Part shown: piece after piece, positions 39,743 to 48,700 of the stretch
Numbering within the stretch: the first letter of the stretch is position 1
How the letters are laid out: every line of letters starts with the position of its first letter
NCBI GenBank assembly: GCA_041395105.1
Contig: JAWLBB010000003.1
Coordinates: 437,063 to 501,062, forward strand
Direction of reading: 5' to 3'
DNA length: 64,000 nucleotides
Origin: Opitutaceae bacterium
GTDB taxonomy: Bacteria > Verrucomicrobiota > Verrucomicrobiia > Opitutales > Opitutaceae
The notes under the pieces: model-generated
Database searches by the model: none
What the model was told of the DNA's origin: nothing
What the model saw: the letters and a program-made list of their open reading frames with translations, nothing else
Program-made: the position numbers and the translations under genes

Positions 39743-41110
39743 ATGCAAGATGACCCCGTGTCCCGTCGAACATTCATCAAGACTGCAGCCGCTGCCGCCG
39801 CCATTCCGGCCGTCCTTCCCAACGTCCTGAGGGCACAGGGTGAGCCCGGTCCGGCCGCTCCCGCCATCCTCAACGAGGATTCGAAGAAACTGCGCGTCGC
39901 CTGCATCGGAGTGGGTGGACGCGGCTGGTCCGCCGTCGAGGGAATGAAAGACGAGAACGTCGTCGCCCTCTGCGACGTCGATGATGAACGCGCCTCCGGG
40001 GCCTTTGAAATGATCCCCGGCGCCCTCCGCTATCGGGATTTTCGCAGAATGTTCGACGAGATCGGTTCGGAAATCGACGCCGTTACCGTTTCAACACCCG
40101 ATCATATGCACTTTGCCGCAGCCATGGCCGCCATCCGCCTGGGCAAGCATGTCCTCGTCGAGAAACCGCTCACCCACAGCATCTGGGAAGCCCGACAGCT
40201 CACCTTGGCAGCCAGAGAGGCCGGCGTCGTCACCCAGATGGGCAACCAGGGCCATGCACTCGAGGGGACCCGGCTCGTCCGCGAATGGATCGAAGCCGGC
40301 GCCATCGGCCCCGTCCGCGAGGTCCATTTCTGGACCAATCGGCCCATCTGGCCGCAGGGCCTCAATCGCCCCGACCACTCGACCTGCATCCCGGTTATCC
40401 CTGCGACCCTCGACTGGAACCTCTGGCTCGGCGTCGCTCCGGAAAGACCTTACGATCCGGCTTATGTCCCGTTCAACTGGCGCGGATTCTGGGATTTCGG
40501 AACCGGTGCCCTCGGAGACATGGCGTGCCATATCATGGATGCGGCCTACTGGGGTCTTCAGCTGGGTGCCCCCACCTCGGTCGAGGCGGTCTCGACTTCG
40601 GTCAACGAGGAAAGTGCGCCCAAGGCTTCCATGATCACCTACCAGTTCCCAGCCCGTGGTTCCATGCCACCGGTCAAAGCGGTCTGGCACGACGGCAATC
40701 TCATGCCGTCCCTTCCCGATACGATCGCATCCGACTACCGATTCGATGAAGGCGGGGGAGTCTTCATTATCGGCGACGATGCCACCATCGTGACCAACAC
40801 TTATGCCGGAACCGTCCGGATCGCTCCCGAAGCCCGCATGCAGGAAGTCGCCCGGGCCCAGATTCCCCGGAAATACGATCGGGTCAAGGGCGGCCATTTC
40901 CAGGAATGGATCGAAGCCTGCAAGGGCGGTCCGGTCTGTGGATCCAACTTCGAGTACTCGGGTCCCTTCACCGAAACCGTCCTGCTGGGCAATCTCGCCC
41001 TCCGGACCCGCCGGCGCCTCGAGTGGGACCCGGTCAATCTTCAGGTGACCAATGTTCCGGAAGCCAACCGATTCATCAAGCGCGACTACCGCCCCGGATG
41101 GGACATATGA
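39743..41110 (+). CDS. Tat-exported Gfo/Idh/MocA oxidoreductase (copy 1)
   Basis: A 455-residue NAD(P)-dependent oxidoreductase exported folded by the Tat system: VSRRTFIKTAAAAAAI (twin-arginine SRRxFIK) and a cleavage region near VLRAQG. The Rossmann part starts RVACIGVGGRGWSA (about 52-65), with ALCDVDDER and the conserved EKPLTHS (about residue 138), the EKP lysine being catalytic in the family. The C-terminal half has WNLWLGVAPERPYDP and GFWDFGTGALGDMACHIMDA, typical of the Verrucomicrobiota/Planctomycetes secreted subgroup, with the His of CHIMD. Probably oxidises a sugar or sugar derivative in the periplasm with tightly bound cofactor. Its stop overlaps the start of copy 2. Confidence 0.93.
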   Translation: MQDDPVSRRTFIKTAAAAAAIPAVLPNVLRAQGEPGPAAPAILNEDSKKLRVACIGVGGRGWSAVEGMKDENVVALCDVDDERASGAFEMIPGALRYRDFRRMFDEIGSEIDAVTVSTPDHMHFAAAMAAIRLGKHVLVEKPLTHSIWEARQLTLAAREAGVVTQMGNQGHALEGTRLVREWIEAGAIGPVREVHFWTNRPIWPQGLNRPDHSTCIPVIPATLDWNLWLGVAPERPYDPAYVPFNWRGFWDFGTGALGDMACHIMDAAYWGLQLGAPTSVEAVSTSVNEESAPKASMITYQFPARGSMPPVKAVWHDGNLMPSLPDTIASDYRFDEGGGVFIIGDDATIVTNTYAGTVRIAPEARMQEVARAQIPRKYDRVKGGHFQEWIEACKGGPVCGSNFEYSGPFTETVLLGNLALRTRRRLEWDPVNLQVTNVPEANRFIKRDYRPGWDI

Positions 41111-42429
41111 CAAAACCCCGATCCCGCCATCGCTCCGCCCACTCGCCGGAAACCCTAAGCCGGCGTTCCTTTCTCAAGCGTTCACTCGCCGGGGCCGGAG
41201 CCGTCTTTGCCTTCCCCACCATCGTCCCGTCATCCGTCTTCGGCGCCAATGCTCCGAGCAACCGGATCGTCCTCGGTGCGGTGGGCATGGGGAATATGGG
41301 GACAAGCAATCTCCGGGGATTCCTTGGCCGCGACGACGTCCAGGTCGTCGCCGTCTGCGATGTCGACAGCCTGCGACTCGAACGGGCGCGCCAGACCGTC
41401 AATAACGAAAACGGAACCGGCGACTGCGCCGCTTACGCCGATTTCCAGGAACTCATCGCCCACCCGGGACTCGACGCCGTATCCCTGGCCACCCCGGATC
41501 ATTGGCATGCCCTCGTCGCCATCGCCGCCGCCCGGGCCGGGCTCGATATCTACGGCGAAAAACCCTTCTCGCACGATCTCCGGGCCGGCCGGGCCATGTG
41601 CGACGCCGTTCAGCGTTACGGCCGGGTCTGGCAGACGGGCAGCTGGCAGCGATCCGAGGAAGATTTCCACCACGCGGCCGAGCTCGTCCACAACGGACGT
41701 ATTGGAAAAGTGCATACGGTCGAGGTCGGACTGCCCAACGGCACCTTCCGGGAGGATCCGCCGGTCCAGGAAGTGCCCGGGAATCTCGACTGGAACCGCT
41801 GGCTCGGCCCCGCTCCCTGGACCCCCTACCGCGGCGTGTCCCACTGGGACTGGCGCTGGGTCCTCGACTGGGGCGGCGGTCAGATGCTCGACTGGATCGG
41901 ACACCATGCCGACATCGCCCACTGGGGCCTCGGCCTCGACCGGACCGGTCCCGTCTCAATCGAGGGTGTCGGCGAGTTTCCGGGCGGCGCCCTTTATGAC
42001 GCGCCCATCGCCTACCGTTTTGTCTGCCGCTACGCCAACGGGGTCGAAATGACCGTCGCCAACGGGGCGCAACTGCCCAAGGGTGTCGGGGTTCGCTGGA
42101 TCGGCGACAAAGGCTGGATCTGGGTCACTCGAGGCGGAATTGCCTCCGAACCCGCCGGTCTCATTCACGAGCGGATTGTTCCGGGCGAATCAAGACTCTA
42201 CGCCAGCCGCGACCATCGGGGCAATTTCATCGACTGCGTGAGGAACCGCCAGCTCACCATCACCCCCGCCGAGGTCGCCCATCGCTCGGCCAGTGTCGGC
42301 CATCTCGGACAGATCGCCATGCTGACCGGCCGCCGGATTCGCTGGAATCCGGAAACGGAAGAAATCGTCAATGATCCCGGTGCGTCCGCTCTGCTCGGCC
42401 GCGCCTGCCGCGAACCCTGGATTCTCTGA
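41107..42429 (+). CDS. Tat-exported Gfo/Idh/MocA oxidoreductase (copy 2)
   Basis: 440 residues, same family as the previous gene but only moderately similar. Tat signal: TLSRRSFLKRSLAGAGAVFA and processing near VFGANAP. Rossmann motif LGAVGMGNMGTSNL, then VVAVCDVDSLRL and the catalytic EKP in IYGEKPFSHDL (about residue 153). C-terminal features are WNRWLGPAPWTPYRGVSH, WVLDWGGGQMLDWIGHH and DIAHWGLGLDR, as in secreted members. ATG at 41107 overlaps the previous stop by 4 bases (ATGA), so the two proteins are probably made in equal amounts and may work on successive steps or as a pair. Confidence 0.93.
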   Translation: MTKPRSRHRSAHSPETLSRRSFLKRSLAGAGAVFAFPTIVPSSVFGANAPSNRIVLGAVGMGNMGTSNLRGFLGRDDVQVVAVCDVDSLRLERARQTVNNENGTGDCAAYADFQELIAHPGLDAVSLATPDHWHALVAIAAARAGLDIYGEKPFSHDLRAGRAMCDAVQRYGRVWQTGSWQRSEEDFHHAAELVHNGRIGKVHTVEVGLPNGTFREDPPVQEVPGNLDWNRWLGPAPWTPYRGVSHWDWRWVLDWGGGQMLDWIGHHADIAHWGLGLDRTGPVSIEGVGEFPGGALYDAPIAYRFVCRYANGVEMTVANGAQLPKGVGVRWIGDKGWIWVTRGGIASEPAGLIHERIVPGESRLYASRDHRGNFIDCVRNRQLTITPAEVAHRSASVGHLGQIAMLTGRRIRWNPETEEIVNDPGASALLGRACREPWIL

Positions 42430-42431
42430 AA

Positions 42432-44393
42432 ATGGCCACTCGAATCTCCGGCCGGCTGGCCGCCATTCTCTTCACCGCCTGTGGGCTTGCCCTGAACACG
42501 GTGGGAAGCCAATCCGCGCCAACCGGGCCCAACCCGCCTGCCCCGCTGGATACGGCGGTGCTCACCTATACGGCAGGGGACGACTTTTCCGCGTTTGCCG
42601 ACGCCGCCGAATCACTCCGGGGGGCCTCGCCTGAGGAGAAACGCGCAACCGAGGATCTGCTGCTTCTCCTTCTCCAGAACCCGGGAGCGACCCAGGCGGC
42701 CCGGGTCGAGATCCTCGCCCTGCTCGAACTCGCGGCCGGCCCCGCCTCCGTCGAACCGGTCGGCCGGCTCCTGACCGATCCGGTCCTCTCTTTCTCTGCC
42801 CGGAGGGTTCTTCAGGATCTGGATTCCCCCCTGGTCAATCCCATTCTTCTGGCCGCCGTTCGCGAAACCCGGGGCGAAATGAGGATCGGTATGATCGGCT
42901 CCCTCGGTCATCGACATGCCCTGGAAGCGGTCGAACCCCTGGCCGCCCTCGCTTCCTCCGCAGACCTCCCGACGGCCCGGGCGGCCCTGCGGGCACTTGC
43001 AGAGACCGGCAACATCGAAGCCGCCGCCGCCCTGATCGAGACGTCGGTTGACCCTGAGGTCGAGAACGACCAACTGGACGCCCTTCTCCTGATTGGAGAA
43101 TCCCTGCGAAGGAAGGACTTCACCAACACCGCCGGGGCGATTGCAGAACTCCTGATTGCTCCATCCTACCCGGTCCAGATTCGTCTGGCGGCCTACCTGC
43201 TTCTCGCTCGAACCATTCCGGAAAACTCGGCAGACGTATCCATCCGCATGCTGGAAAGCGGCGAGCCGGAACTGATCGCCGGCGGCCTCAGTCTGGTGGC
43301 CGCCGCACAACCGGCGGACGCAACCCGCCGATTCGCCGCACTGATGACATCGCCGGGGATTCCCACCGTCGCCCTGCTCGAAGCGCTGGTCGCCCGCGGA
43401 GACATCGCTGCCCGGTCCGCCATTCTTTCCCTGACCAATTCCGACGATACGGATTTCCGGGCGGCCGCCCTCGAGGCCCTCGGCGTCCTCGGTTCACCCG
43501 AGGAAGTAAATCTGCTCATCGCCCGTCTCCAGGCCGGGAAGGAAGAATCGCGCGCCGCCCGGACAGCCCTCGTCCGCCTCCCTCAGCTCGAGGTCGATGT
43601 CGAACTTCTTCGACGCTACCGCACATTTGAGGAACCTCCCGCTTCGGAACTGGCCGGCATCCTGGGGGATCGCAGCAACCGGGCGGCCGTCCCCTTCATG
43701 CTCGAAGCCGCCCTTCGCCCGGATAAAATCGGACGCGAATCGGTCAGAGCCCTGGCGTCGTTGGCGGAACCGTCCGACGTGCCCGAGCTCATCGCTCTGC
43801 TCGACCTGGTCCCTTCGGGATTTCGCCGGGGAGTGGAGCAGGCGGTCGCGGCAGCGATGAATCGCTCCGATCTGAGCCCGCCCTCCCTCGACCCGGTCCT
43901 CGGTTCCTATGCGGCCGCCGGACCGGACAATCGGCTGTCCCTGCTGCGAATCGCCGGGGCGATCGGCGGTCCCGAGGCATCCGCCAAGTTTCTCGACGTC
44001 TTCCGGAACGGCCCGCCAGCGGAACGCGAAACGGTCCAGGGCATTCTCGCCACCACCACCGATTCACGCTACCTCGAGACCCTGCGGATCCTGACCGCCG
44101 GGACGGACGACCCATCCAGCCGCACTGTCTTTATTCGCTCAGTCCTCAGGCTCTCCGAAAAGCTGCCAAACTGGAAGGCCGACGATGCAGTCGACATCAT
44201 CGCATCGGTCGCTCCCTTGGCGCAGAGCCGGGAAGAAAAGAACATGATCATCGAGGCCGCCTCGGAACGGCCGACTCCGGCTGCCCTTGAGATCATTCAG
44301 GGATTCCTCGATGATCCCGAACTGGCCGGGGAAGCCCGGGCCGCCGCCGCCGTTGTTTCCGAAGCCCTCTCCGAAGACTCCCAGCTTCCCTGA
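42432..44393 (+). CDS. Exported HEAT-like repeat protein
   Basis: A 653-residue protein with a signal peptide (RISGRLAAILFTACGLALNT) and loosely HEAT-like helical repeats: RAALRALAETGNIEAAAALI, RAAALEALGVLGSPEEVNLL, RESVRALASLAEPSDVPELI and DNRLSLLRIAGAIGGPEASA. It begins 2 bases after the stop of Gfo/Idh/MocA copy 2, so it belongs to that operon, and it may scaffold the envelope oxidoreductases; that is inference. No enzymatic motif. It is the third long alpha-solenoid protein in the window, distinct in repeat sequence from the other two. Confidence 0.82.
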   Translation: MATRISGRLAAILFTACGLALNTVGSQSAPTGPNPPAPLDTAVLTYTAGDDFSAFADAAESLRGASPEEKRATEDLLLLLLQNPGATQAARVEILALLELAAGPASVEPVGRLLTDPVLSFSARRVLQDLDSPLVNPILLAAVRETRGEMRIGMIGSLGHRHALEAVEPLAALASSADLPTARAALRALAETGNIEAAAALIETSVDPEVENDQLDALLLIGESLRRKDFTNTAGAIAELLIAPSYPVQIRLAAYLLLARTIPENSADVSIRMLESGEPELIAGGLSLVAAAQPADATRRFAALMTSPGIPTVALLEALVARGDIAARSAILSLTNSDDTDFRAAALEALGVLGSPEEVNLLIARLQAGKEESRAARTALVRLPQLEVDVELLRRYRTFEEPPASELAGILGDRSNRAAVPFMLEAALRPDKIGRESVRALASLAEPSDVPELIALLDLVPSGFRRGVEQAVAAAMNRSDLSPPSLDPVLGSYAAAGPDNRLSLLRIAGAIGGPEASAKFLDVFRNGPPAERETVQGILATTTDSRYLETLRILTAGTDDPSSRTVFIRSVLRLSEKLPNWKADDAVDIIASVAPLAQSREEKNMIIEAASERPTPAALEIIQGFLDDPELAGEARAAAAVVSEALSEDSQLP

Positions 44394-44436
44394 TCTCCCA
44401 GCCCACTCATGGCAACCTCCACCACCCGCGTTTCCT

Positions 44437-44892
44437 ATGACTGAAAAAGACGTATCCACCAAACCGATCATCGGCTGGTCCGACGCCACCTGGGCGTTCA
44501 TGCTCATCCGTCTGTTCCTCGGCTTCCGCGCCCTCATCGCCGGAATCGAGAAGTTCGAGCTCGATGGCGTTTACAGCATGGAGAATTACTACGCCAACAT
44601 GCGGAGAATGGGCGAAGGGATCGCCTCGTCATCCTTTCTGCCCTCCTGGATGACCCTTCCCTATGCCTATACCCTGGGCCACCTTCTCGTGGTTCTCGGC
44701 ATCCTCCTCCTCCTCGGAGTCAAATCGAGGTTGATGCTCATCCTCAACGGCCTGACCTTCCTCTCCCTTTCCGTTGGCCTGATGGCAGTCGAGGAATCCG
44801 GCGGAGTCGCCTGGCTGGCCATCCACGTCATCCTCTGTGCGGGTGGCCTGCTCCTTGTTTCACACAACCGCTTCGCCCTCACCCGGAACTGA
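44437..44892 (+). CDS. DoxX-like membrane protein
   Basis: A 151-residue membrane protein with four hydrophobic segments, including ATWAFMLIRLFLGFRALI, LGHLLVVLGILLLLGV, LILNGLTFLSLSVGLMAV and LAIHVILCAGGLLLVSH. Size and layout match the DoxX/DoxD family, small quinone-linked or redox-supporting proteins. The EKF motif in IAGIEKFELDG after the first helix is characteristic. It lies between a HEAT protein and the third Tat-exported Gfo/Idh/MocA gene; elsewhere such DoxX proteins occur next to exported oxidoreductases, which suggests electron transfer to the membrane. Start chosen at 44437. Confidence 0.83.
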   Translation: MTEKDVSTKPIIGWSDATWAFMLIRLFLGFRALIAGIEKFELDGVYSMENYYANMRRMGEGIASSSFLPSWMTLPYAYTLGHLLVVLGILLLLGVKSRLMLILNGLTFLSLSVGLMAVEESGGVAWLAIHVILCAGGLLLVSHNRFALTRN

Positions 44893-44901
44893 ACAGTGCC
44901 C

Positions 44902-46278
44902 ATGCCCATCTCGGACGACGGACAGAACCCTACACCGCCGAGCGCCCTTTCGCGGCGCGCTTTCATCCGCTCGGGCGTCGCGGCCGGTGCCGGTATGATG
45001 ATGGCCAACCCCATCCCCGCCTTCGCGCAGAATTCCAAGGCCAAAGGTGAGGACCTCAACGTGGCCATCATCGGAACCGGCGCCCAGGGCCGGGTCCTCA
45101 TCGATGCGGCCCTCGGCATTCCCGGCATCCGCTTCAAGGCGGTCTGCGATATCTGGGAATACAGCCAGCGTTACGGTGAACGCTACCTCGGAAAGAACGG
45201 ACATGCCGTCACCGCCTATACCGACTACCGCGACATGCTGGCCAAAGAACCCGACCTCGATGCGGTCATCGTGGCCACACCCGATTTCGTCCACGCGGAG
45301 CACGCCATCGCCTGCATGGAAGCCGGCCATCACGTCTACTGCGAGAAACTCATGTCCAACACGGCCGAGGCCGCCCGCCGCATGGTGAAAACCTCGCAGG
45401 AAACCGGCAGGCTGCTGCAGATCGGACACCAGCGACGAAGCAATCCCCGGTATCAGCACGCCCTGCACAACCTGCTCGGGGAGGCCCGCCTGCTCGGCCG
45501 GATCACCAACGTCAACGCCCAATGGAACCGGGCCGTGACCGAGGACCTTGGTTGGCCCGAGAAATACACCATGGATCAGGACACCCTCGCGCGTTACGGC
45601 TACGCCAATATGCACGAGTACCGCAACTGGCGCTGGTATCGCAAGTATGGCGGCGGGCCGATTTCCGACCTCGGAGCCCACCAGATCGATATTTTCAACT
45701 GGTTCCTCGGTGCCAATCCGTCCTCGGTCATGGCCGGCGGCGGGATCGACTACTACAAGAACCACGAATGGTATGACAATGTCATGGCCATCTACGAGTT
45801 CCCCACTTCCGAAGGGATGGTCCGGGCCTTCTACCAGGTGCTGACCACGACCAGCGCCGGCGGCGGATACTTCGAATACTTCATGGGTACGGACGGGTCA
45901 CTCAAGATCTCGGAAAACCCGAAGATCACCGCCGCCTACCAGGAGGCGCATGCCCCCGATTGGGATGAGTGGGTCAGGAAGGGCTATATTATCCGTTCCG
46001 GAAGCGCCGACGACCCCAAACCCTGGGAGAAAAAGAGATCTGTCGTCGTCGATGCCCGGGAGACCGCCCAGCTGGCCGCCTGGAAGATCCCGATCGAATT
46101 GAACAAGGCCATCCATCAGCCGCACCTGGAGAACTTCTTCGACGCAATTCGTCACGGAGTTCCCCTCAATTGCCCCGGGGAGCAGGGCTACGCCTCCTGC
46201 GTCACCGTCCTCAAGGTCAACGAAGCCGTTGCCGCGGAACGAAAACTCGATTTCAAGGCCTCCGACTTCGTGGTCTGA
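44902..46278 (+). CDS. Tat-exported Gfo/Idh/MocA oxidoreductase (copy 3, atypical EKL motif)
   Basis: About 458 residues with a Tat signal: ALSRRAFIRSGVAAGAGM and cleavage near AFAQN. Rossmann motif VAIIGTGAQGRVLI, then AVCDIWEYSQ. The catalytic-loop EKP is EKL here (HHVYCEKLMSNTAEA), keeping the Lys but losing the Pro. Later blocks are IGHQRRSNPRYQHAL, WRWYRKYGGGPISDLGAHQI (with the active-site Asp-x-x-x-His) and NHEWYDNVMAIYEFP. A GTG at 44896 is a possible alternative start. Immediately follows the DoxX gene (9 bases), so these two form a pair. The substrate is unknown; a glycoside or inositol derivative is plausible. Confidence 0.92.
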   Translation: MPISDDGQNPTPPSALSRRAFIRSGVAAGAGMMMANPIPAFAQNSKAKGEDLNVAIIGTGAQGRVLIDAALGIPGIRFKAVCDIWEYSQRYGERYLGKNGHAVTAYTDYRDMLAKEPDLDAVIVATPDFVHAEHAIACMEAGHHVYCEKLMSNTAEAARRMVKTSQETGRLLQIGHQRRSNPRYQHALHNLLGEARLLGRITNVNAQWNRAVTEDLGWPEKYTMDQDTLARYGYANMHEYRNWRWYRKYGGGPISDLGAHQIDIFNWFLGANPSSVMAGGGIDYYKNHEWYDNVMAIYEFPTSEGMVRAFYQVLTTTSAGGGYFEYFMGTDGSLKISENPKITAAYQEAHAPDWDEWVRKGYIIRSGSADDPKPWEKKRSVVVDARETAQLAAWKIPIELNKAIHQPHLENFFDAIRHGVPLNCPGEQGYASCVTVLKVNEAVAAERKLDFKASDFVV

Positions 46279-46325
46279 ACCTGAATGGTCCTAACCTATG
46301 GGTGATGCATGACGGATCACGATTT

Positions 46326-46389
46326 GTAGCGGCGGCAGTCTCTTGCCGCAAATCCACGACGACACGCCCCAAGAGACTGGGGCGTCTAC
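46326..46389. repeat. REP-like inverted doublet with GTAG heads
   Basis: Two adjacent hairpins in opposite orientation. Left: GTAG (46326-46329) then GCGGCA-GTCTCT-TGCCGC. Right, from 46364: ACGCCCCA-AGAGAC-TGGGGCGT followed by CTAC, i.e. GTAG on the minus strand. The two six-base loops GTCTCT and AGAGAC are exact complements. This is the architecture of REP doublets. It fills most of the 207-base gap after Gfo/Idh/MocA copy 3 and may also act as a transcription-attenuating structure. Confidence 0.75.
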
Positions 46390-46485
46390 ACCTGACGAAT
46401 GAACAAACACCAAGTACCGGTTCCGACTCGAAGAATCGTCCCAACCCAGTCTGACTCACCCGGAATCTGATCCACTGCCATTCCC

Positions 46486-47166
46486 ATGACACCATCACGC
46501 CTCCACACCGCCCTCTCCACCCTTGCCCTCCTCGCCCTCCTGCCGCTCGGTCAGTCGCTGACCGCCGCCGACGAAGTCCCGCTCGAGACCGAATTGCCCA
46601 AGCCGCTTTTCGTCGGCACGCCCAAGCCGATCAAGGTGCCCAACCTCGAACCCCTGCGACAGGGAAAACGTCCCGACTTCATGGTTCCGGCCGGAACCAC
46701 CAACCTGGCGGCGGGCAAGGAAGTGACCGGCAGCGATGAATGGCCGGTCATCGGTGAACTCGAGTACCTGACCGACGGAGACAAGGAGGGAACCGACGGC
46801 TACTTCGTCGAACTCGGTCCCGAACTCCAATATGTCCAGATCGATCTCGAGAAAGAGGCCGCCATCAGCGCCGTGATTGTCTGGCATTACCATGCTTCAC
46901 CCCGGGTCTATCACGATGTCGTGGTCCAGGTGGCTGACGATCCGGAATTCAAGAGCGGCGTCAGAACGATCTTCAACAACGACAACGACAATTCCGCGGG
47001 TTTGGGCGTCGGCTCCGACCGCCCCTACATCGAGTCCTACGACGGCCGCCTCATCGATGCCAAAGGTGTCCGGGGCCGCTACGTTCGCCTCTACAGCAAT
47101 GGGAGCACCGCTGACGGCATGAACCACTATATCGAGGTTGAAGTCTTTGGGATACCAGTCGGGTAA
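46486..47166 (+). CDS. Exported discoidin (F5/8 type C)-like protein
   Basis: A 226-residue secreted protein: signal peptide RLHTALSTLALLALLPLG with cleavage near LTAADE. After a Pro/Lys-rich linker (ELPKPLFVGTPKPIKVPN) a galactose-binding-like beta sandwich starts at TTNLAAGKEVTGSDEWPV and continues with LEYLTDGDKEGTDGYFVEL, YVQIDLEKEAAISAVIVWHY and VRGRYVRLYSNGS, the usual F5/8 type C pattern. It probably binds carbohydrate or another surface ligand. The C-terminal 28 bases overlap the start of the glycosyltransferase gene, so the two are translationally linked. Confidence 0.85.
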   Translation: MTPSRLHTALSTLALLALLPLGQSLTAADEVPLETELPKPLFVGTPKPIKVPNLEPLRQGKRPDFMVPAGTTNLAAGKEVTGSDEWPVIGELEYLTDGDKEGTDGYFVELGPELQYVQIDLEKEAAISAVIVWHYHASPRVYHDVVVQVADDPEFKSGVRTIFNNDNDNSAGLGVGSDRPYIESYDGRLIDAKGVRGRYVRLYSNGSTADGMNHYIEVEVFGIPVG

Positions 47167-48700
47167 ACGACTGCCGGAAGTCTTCGCGATTGTCCTGTTG
47201 ATTGTCGCGGCTTCCTGGCTTCGCTTCAGCGGACTGACCGACAAACCCCTGCACAACGATGAGGCGGTCCAGGGCTACAAGACCGGACTGCTTCTCGAGA
47301 CGGGGGACTACCGGTATGATCCCGAAGGCCACCACGGTCCCTCGCTCTACTTCCTCGATCTGCCGATCGCCCGGGTCCGAGGAGAAAAGACCCTGGCCGG
47401 ACTGAGTGAGCTTTCCCTCAGGTTACTCCCGGCCCTCGCCGGCGTTGCAACCATCGTCGCCGTCCTTCTCCTCGCGCCGGCGATCGGGCCGGCCAATGCC
47501 CTTCTCGGCGCAGCCTTCGCGGCCCTTTCACCCCTACAGGCGTATTTCAGTCGCCACTACATTCAGGAGCCCCTCCTCGCTCTCTTCGCCCTGCTCGCCA
47601 TCCTTGCCCTTCTGGCCTATGCCCGAAAACCCGGAACCCTCCCGGCGGCCGCTTTCGGACTCGCTGCCGGTCTGATTCATGCAACCAAGGAGACCTGCCT
47701 CATCCTTGGTCTGAGTCTGGCAATCGCCCTGATCGCTGAAGGGCTTCTCGACCGGGAGGCTACCCGCTCACGGCTCCGTGTCCTCTTTCAGGACCGACAC
47801 CCGTTTCGTGACCTTCTGGCAGCCCTGCTCTGCGGCACCCTCGTCTCCTTCCTCTTCCACTCGTCCTTCCTCGAGCATCCAGCCGGCTTCATCGATGCCT
47901 TCCGGGCCTACCTCCACGGCGCGGAACAGGCCGCTCTGCCCGAACACCAGAAGCCCCTCCTTTACTACCTGGGGCTTCTCGTCGGGGGACCCGCGGCCGG
48001 CCGGTTCTGGTCGGAGTCACTCATTCTGGTTCTTGCCGGAATCGGTTGGGTCCGGACCCTGACCGGCCCTGACCGGACCATCCCCGCCCATCACTCCCTT
48101 CGATTGATCGGTTCCGCCTCGATCGTTCAACTCGTCGTCTACAGCCTCATTCCCTACAAGACTCCCTGGCTGCTCATCGTCCCGGGGCTCGGCCTCTGCA
48201 TCCTCGCCGGCTCCGGCGCCGCCCTTATCCTGCGCGTTCTCGGCCGCCAGCACGCCCTCGGCATCATCGGCGCATTGGGGCTCGCCTTGGGACTCGCCCA
48301 CCTCGGCCTCCAGGCCCGCCGGGCCTGCGGACCCTATGCCGCGGATCCGCGCAATCCCTACGCCTATGTGCAGACGGTGACAGACATCCTGAAGGCTCCC
48401 CTCCGGATCGGCGCCCTCTCGGAAGTCGCCGGGCGTCCGCTTCGCATCAAGGTGATCGGCGAGGAATACTGGCCACTGCCCTGGTACCTCCGCATGTATC
48501 CAGCGACCGGATACTGGAGCACCCCGCCGCCCGATGCGGATGCGGACGTGGTCATCTCGACGGCCGGCCTCGACGACCGGGTGGAAGCCTCCCTGAAGGA
48601 CGCCTACCAGGCCGAGTTCATCGGACTCCGCCCCGGCGTCGTCCTCATTCTTCGGACCCGGATGGATCTCTGGCAATCCTATGTCAAGACCGTGGAGTGA
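47138..48700 (+). CDS. GT39/Agl23-type membrane glycosyltransferase
   Basis: A 520-residue polytopic membrane protein of the ArnT/PMT-like clan, closest in pattern to the Agl23-type family (TIGR03663). The first loop contains PLHNDEAVQGYKTGLLLETG, where the Asp-Glu pair is the probable catalytic site, followed by DYRYDPEGHHGPSLYFLDL. About ten hydrophobic helices follow, e.g. GVATIVAVLLLAPAIGPA and LGLLVGGPAAG-type segments. It would transfer a lipid-carried sugar outside the cell. The start is uncertain: the open frame begins at a TTG (47138) inside the discoidin-like gene and no nearby ATG exists. The end overlaps the ApbE gene by 20 bases. Confidence 0.87.
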   Translation: MKSLGYQSGKRLPEVFAIVLLIVAASWLRFSGLTDKPLHNDEAVQGYKTGLLLETGDYRYDPEGHHGPSLYFLDLPIARVRGEKTLAGLSELSLRLLPALAGVATIVAVLLLAPAIGPANALLGAAFAALSPLQAYFSRHYIQEPLLALFALLAILALLAYARKPGTLPAAAFGLAAGLIHATKETCLILGLSLAIALIAEGLLDREATRSRLRVLFQDRHPFRDLLAALLCGTLVSFLFHSSFLEHPAGFIDAFRAYLHGAEQAALPEHQKPLLYYLGLLVGGPAAGRFWSESLILVLAGIGWVRTLTGPDRTIPAHHSLRLIGSASIVQLVVYSLIPYKTPWLLIVPGLGLCILAGSGAALILRVLGRQHALGIIGALGLALGLAHLGLQARRACGPYAADPRNPYAYVQTVTDILKAPLRIGALSEVAGRPLRIKVIGEEYWPLPWYLRMYPATGYWSTPPPDADADVVISTAGLDDRVEASLKDAYQAEFIGLRPGVVLILRTRMDLWQSYVKTVE

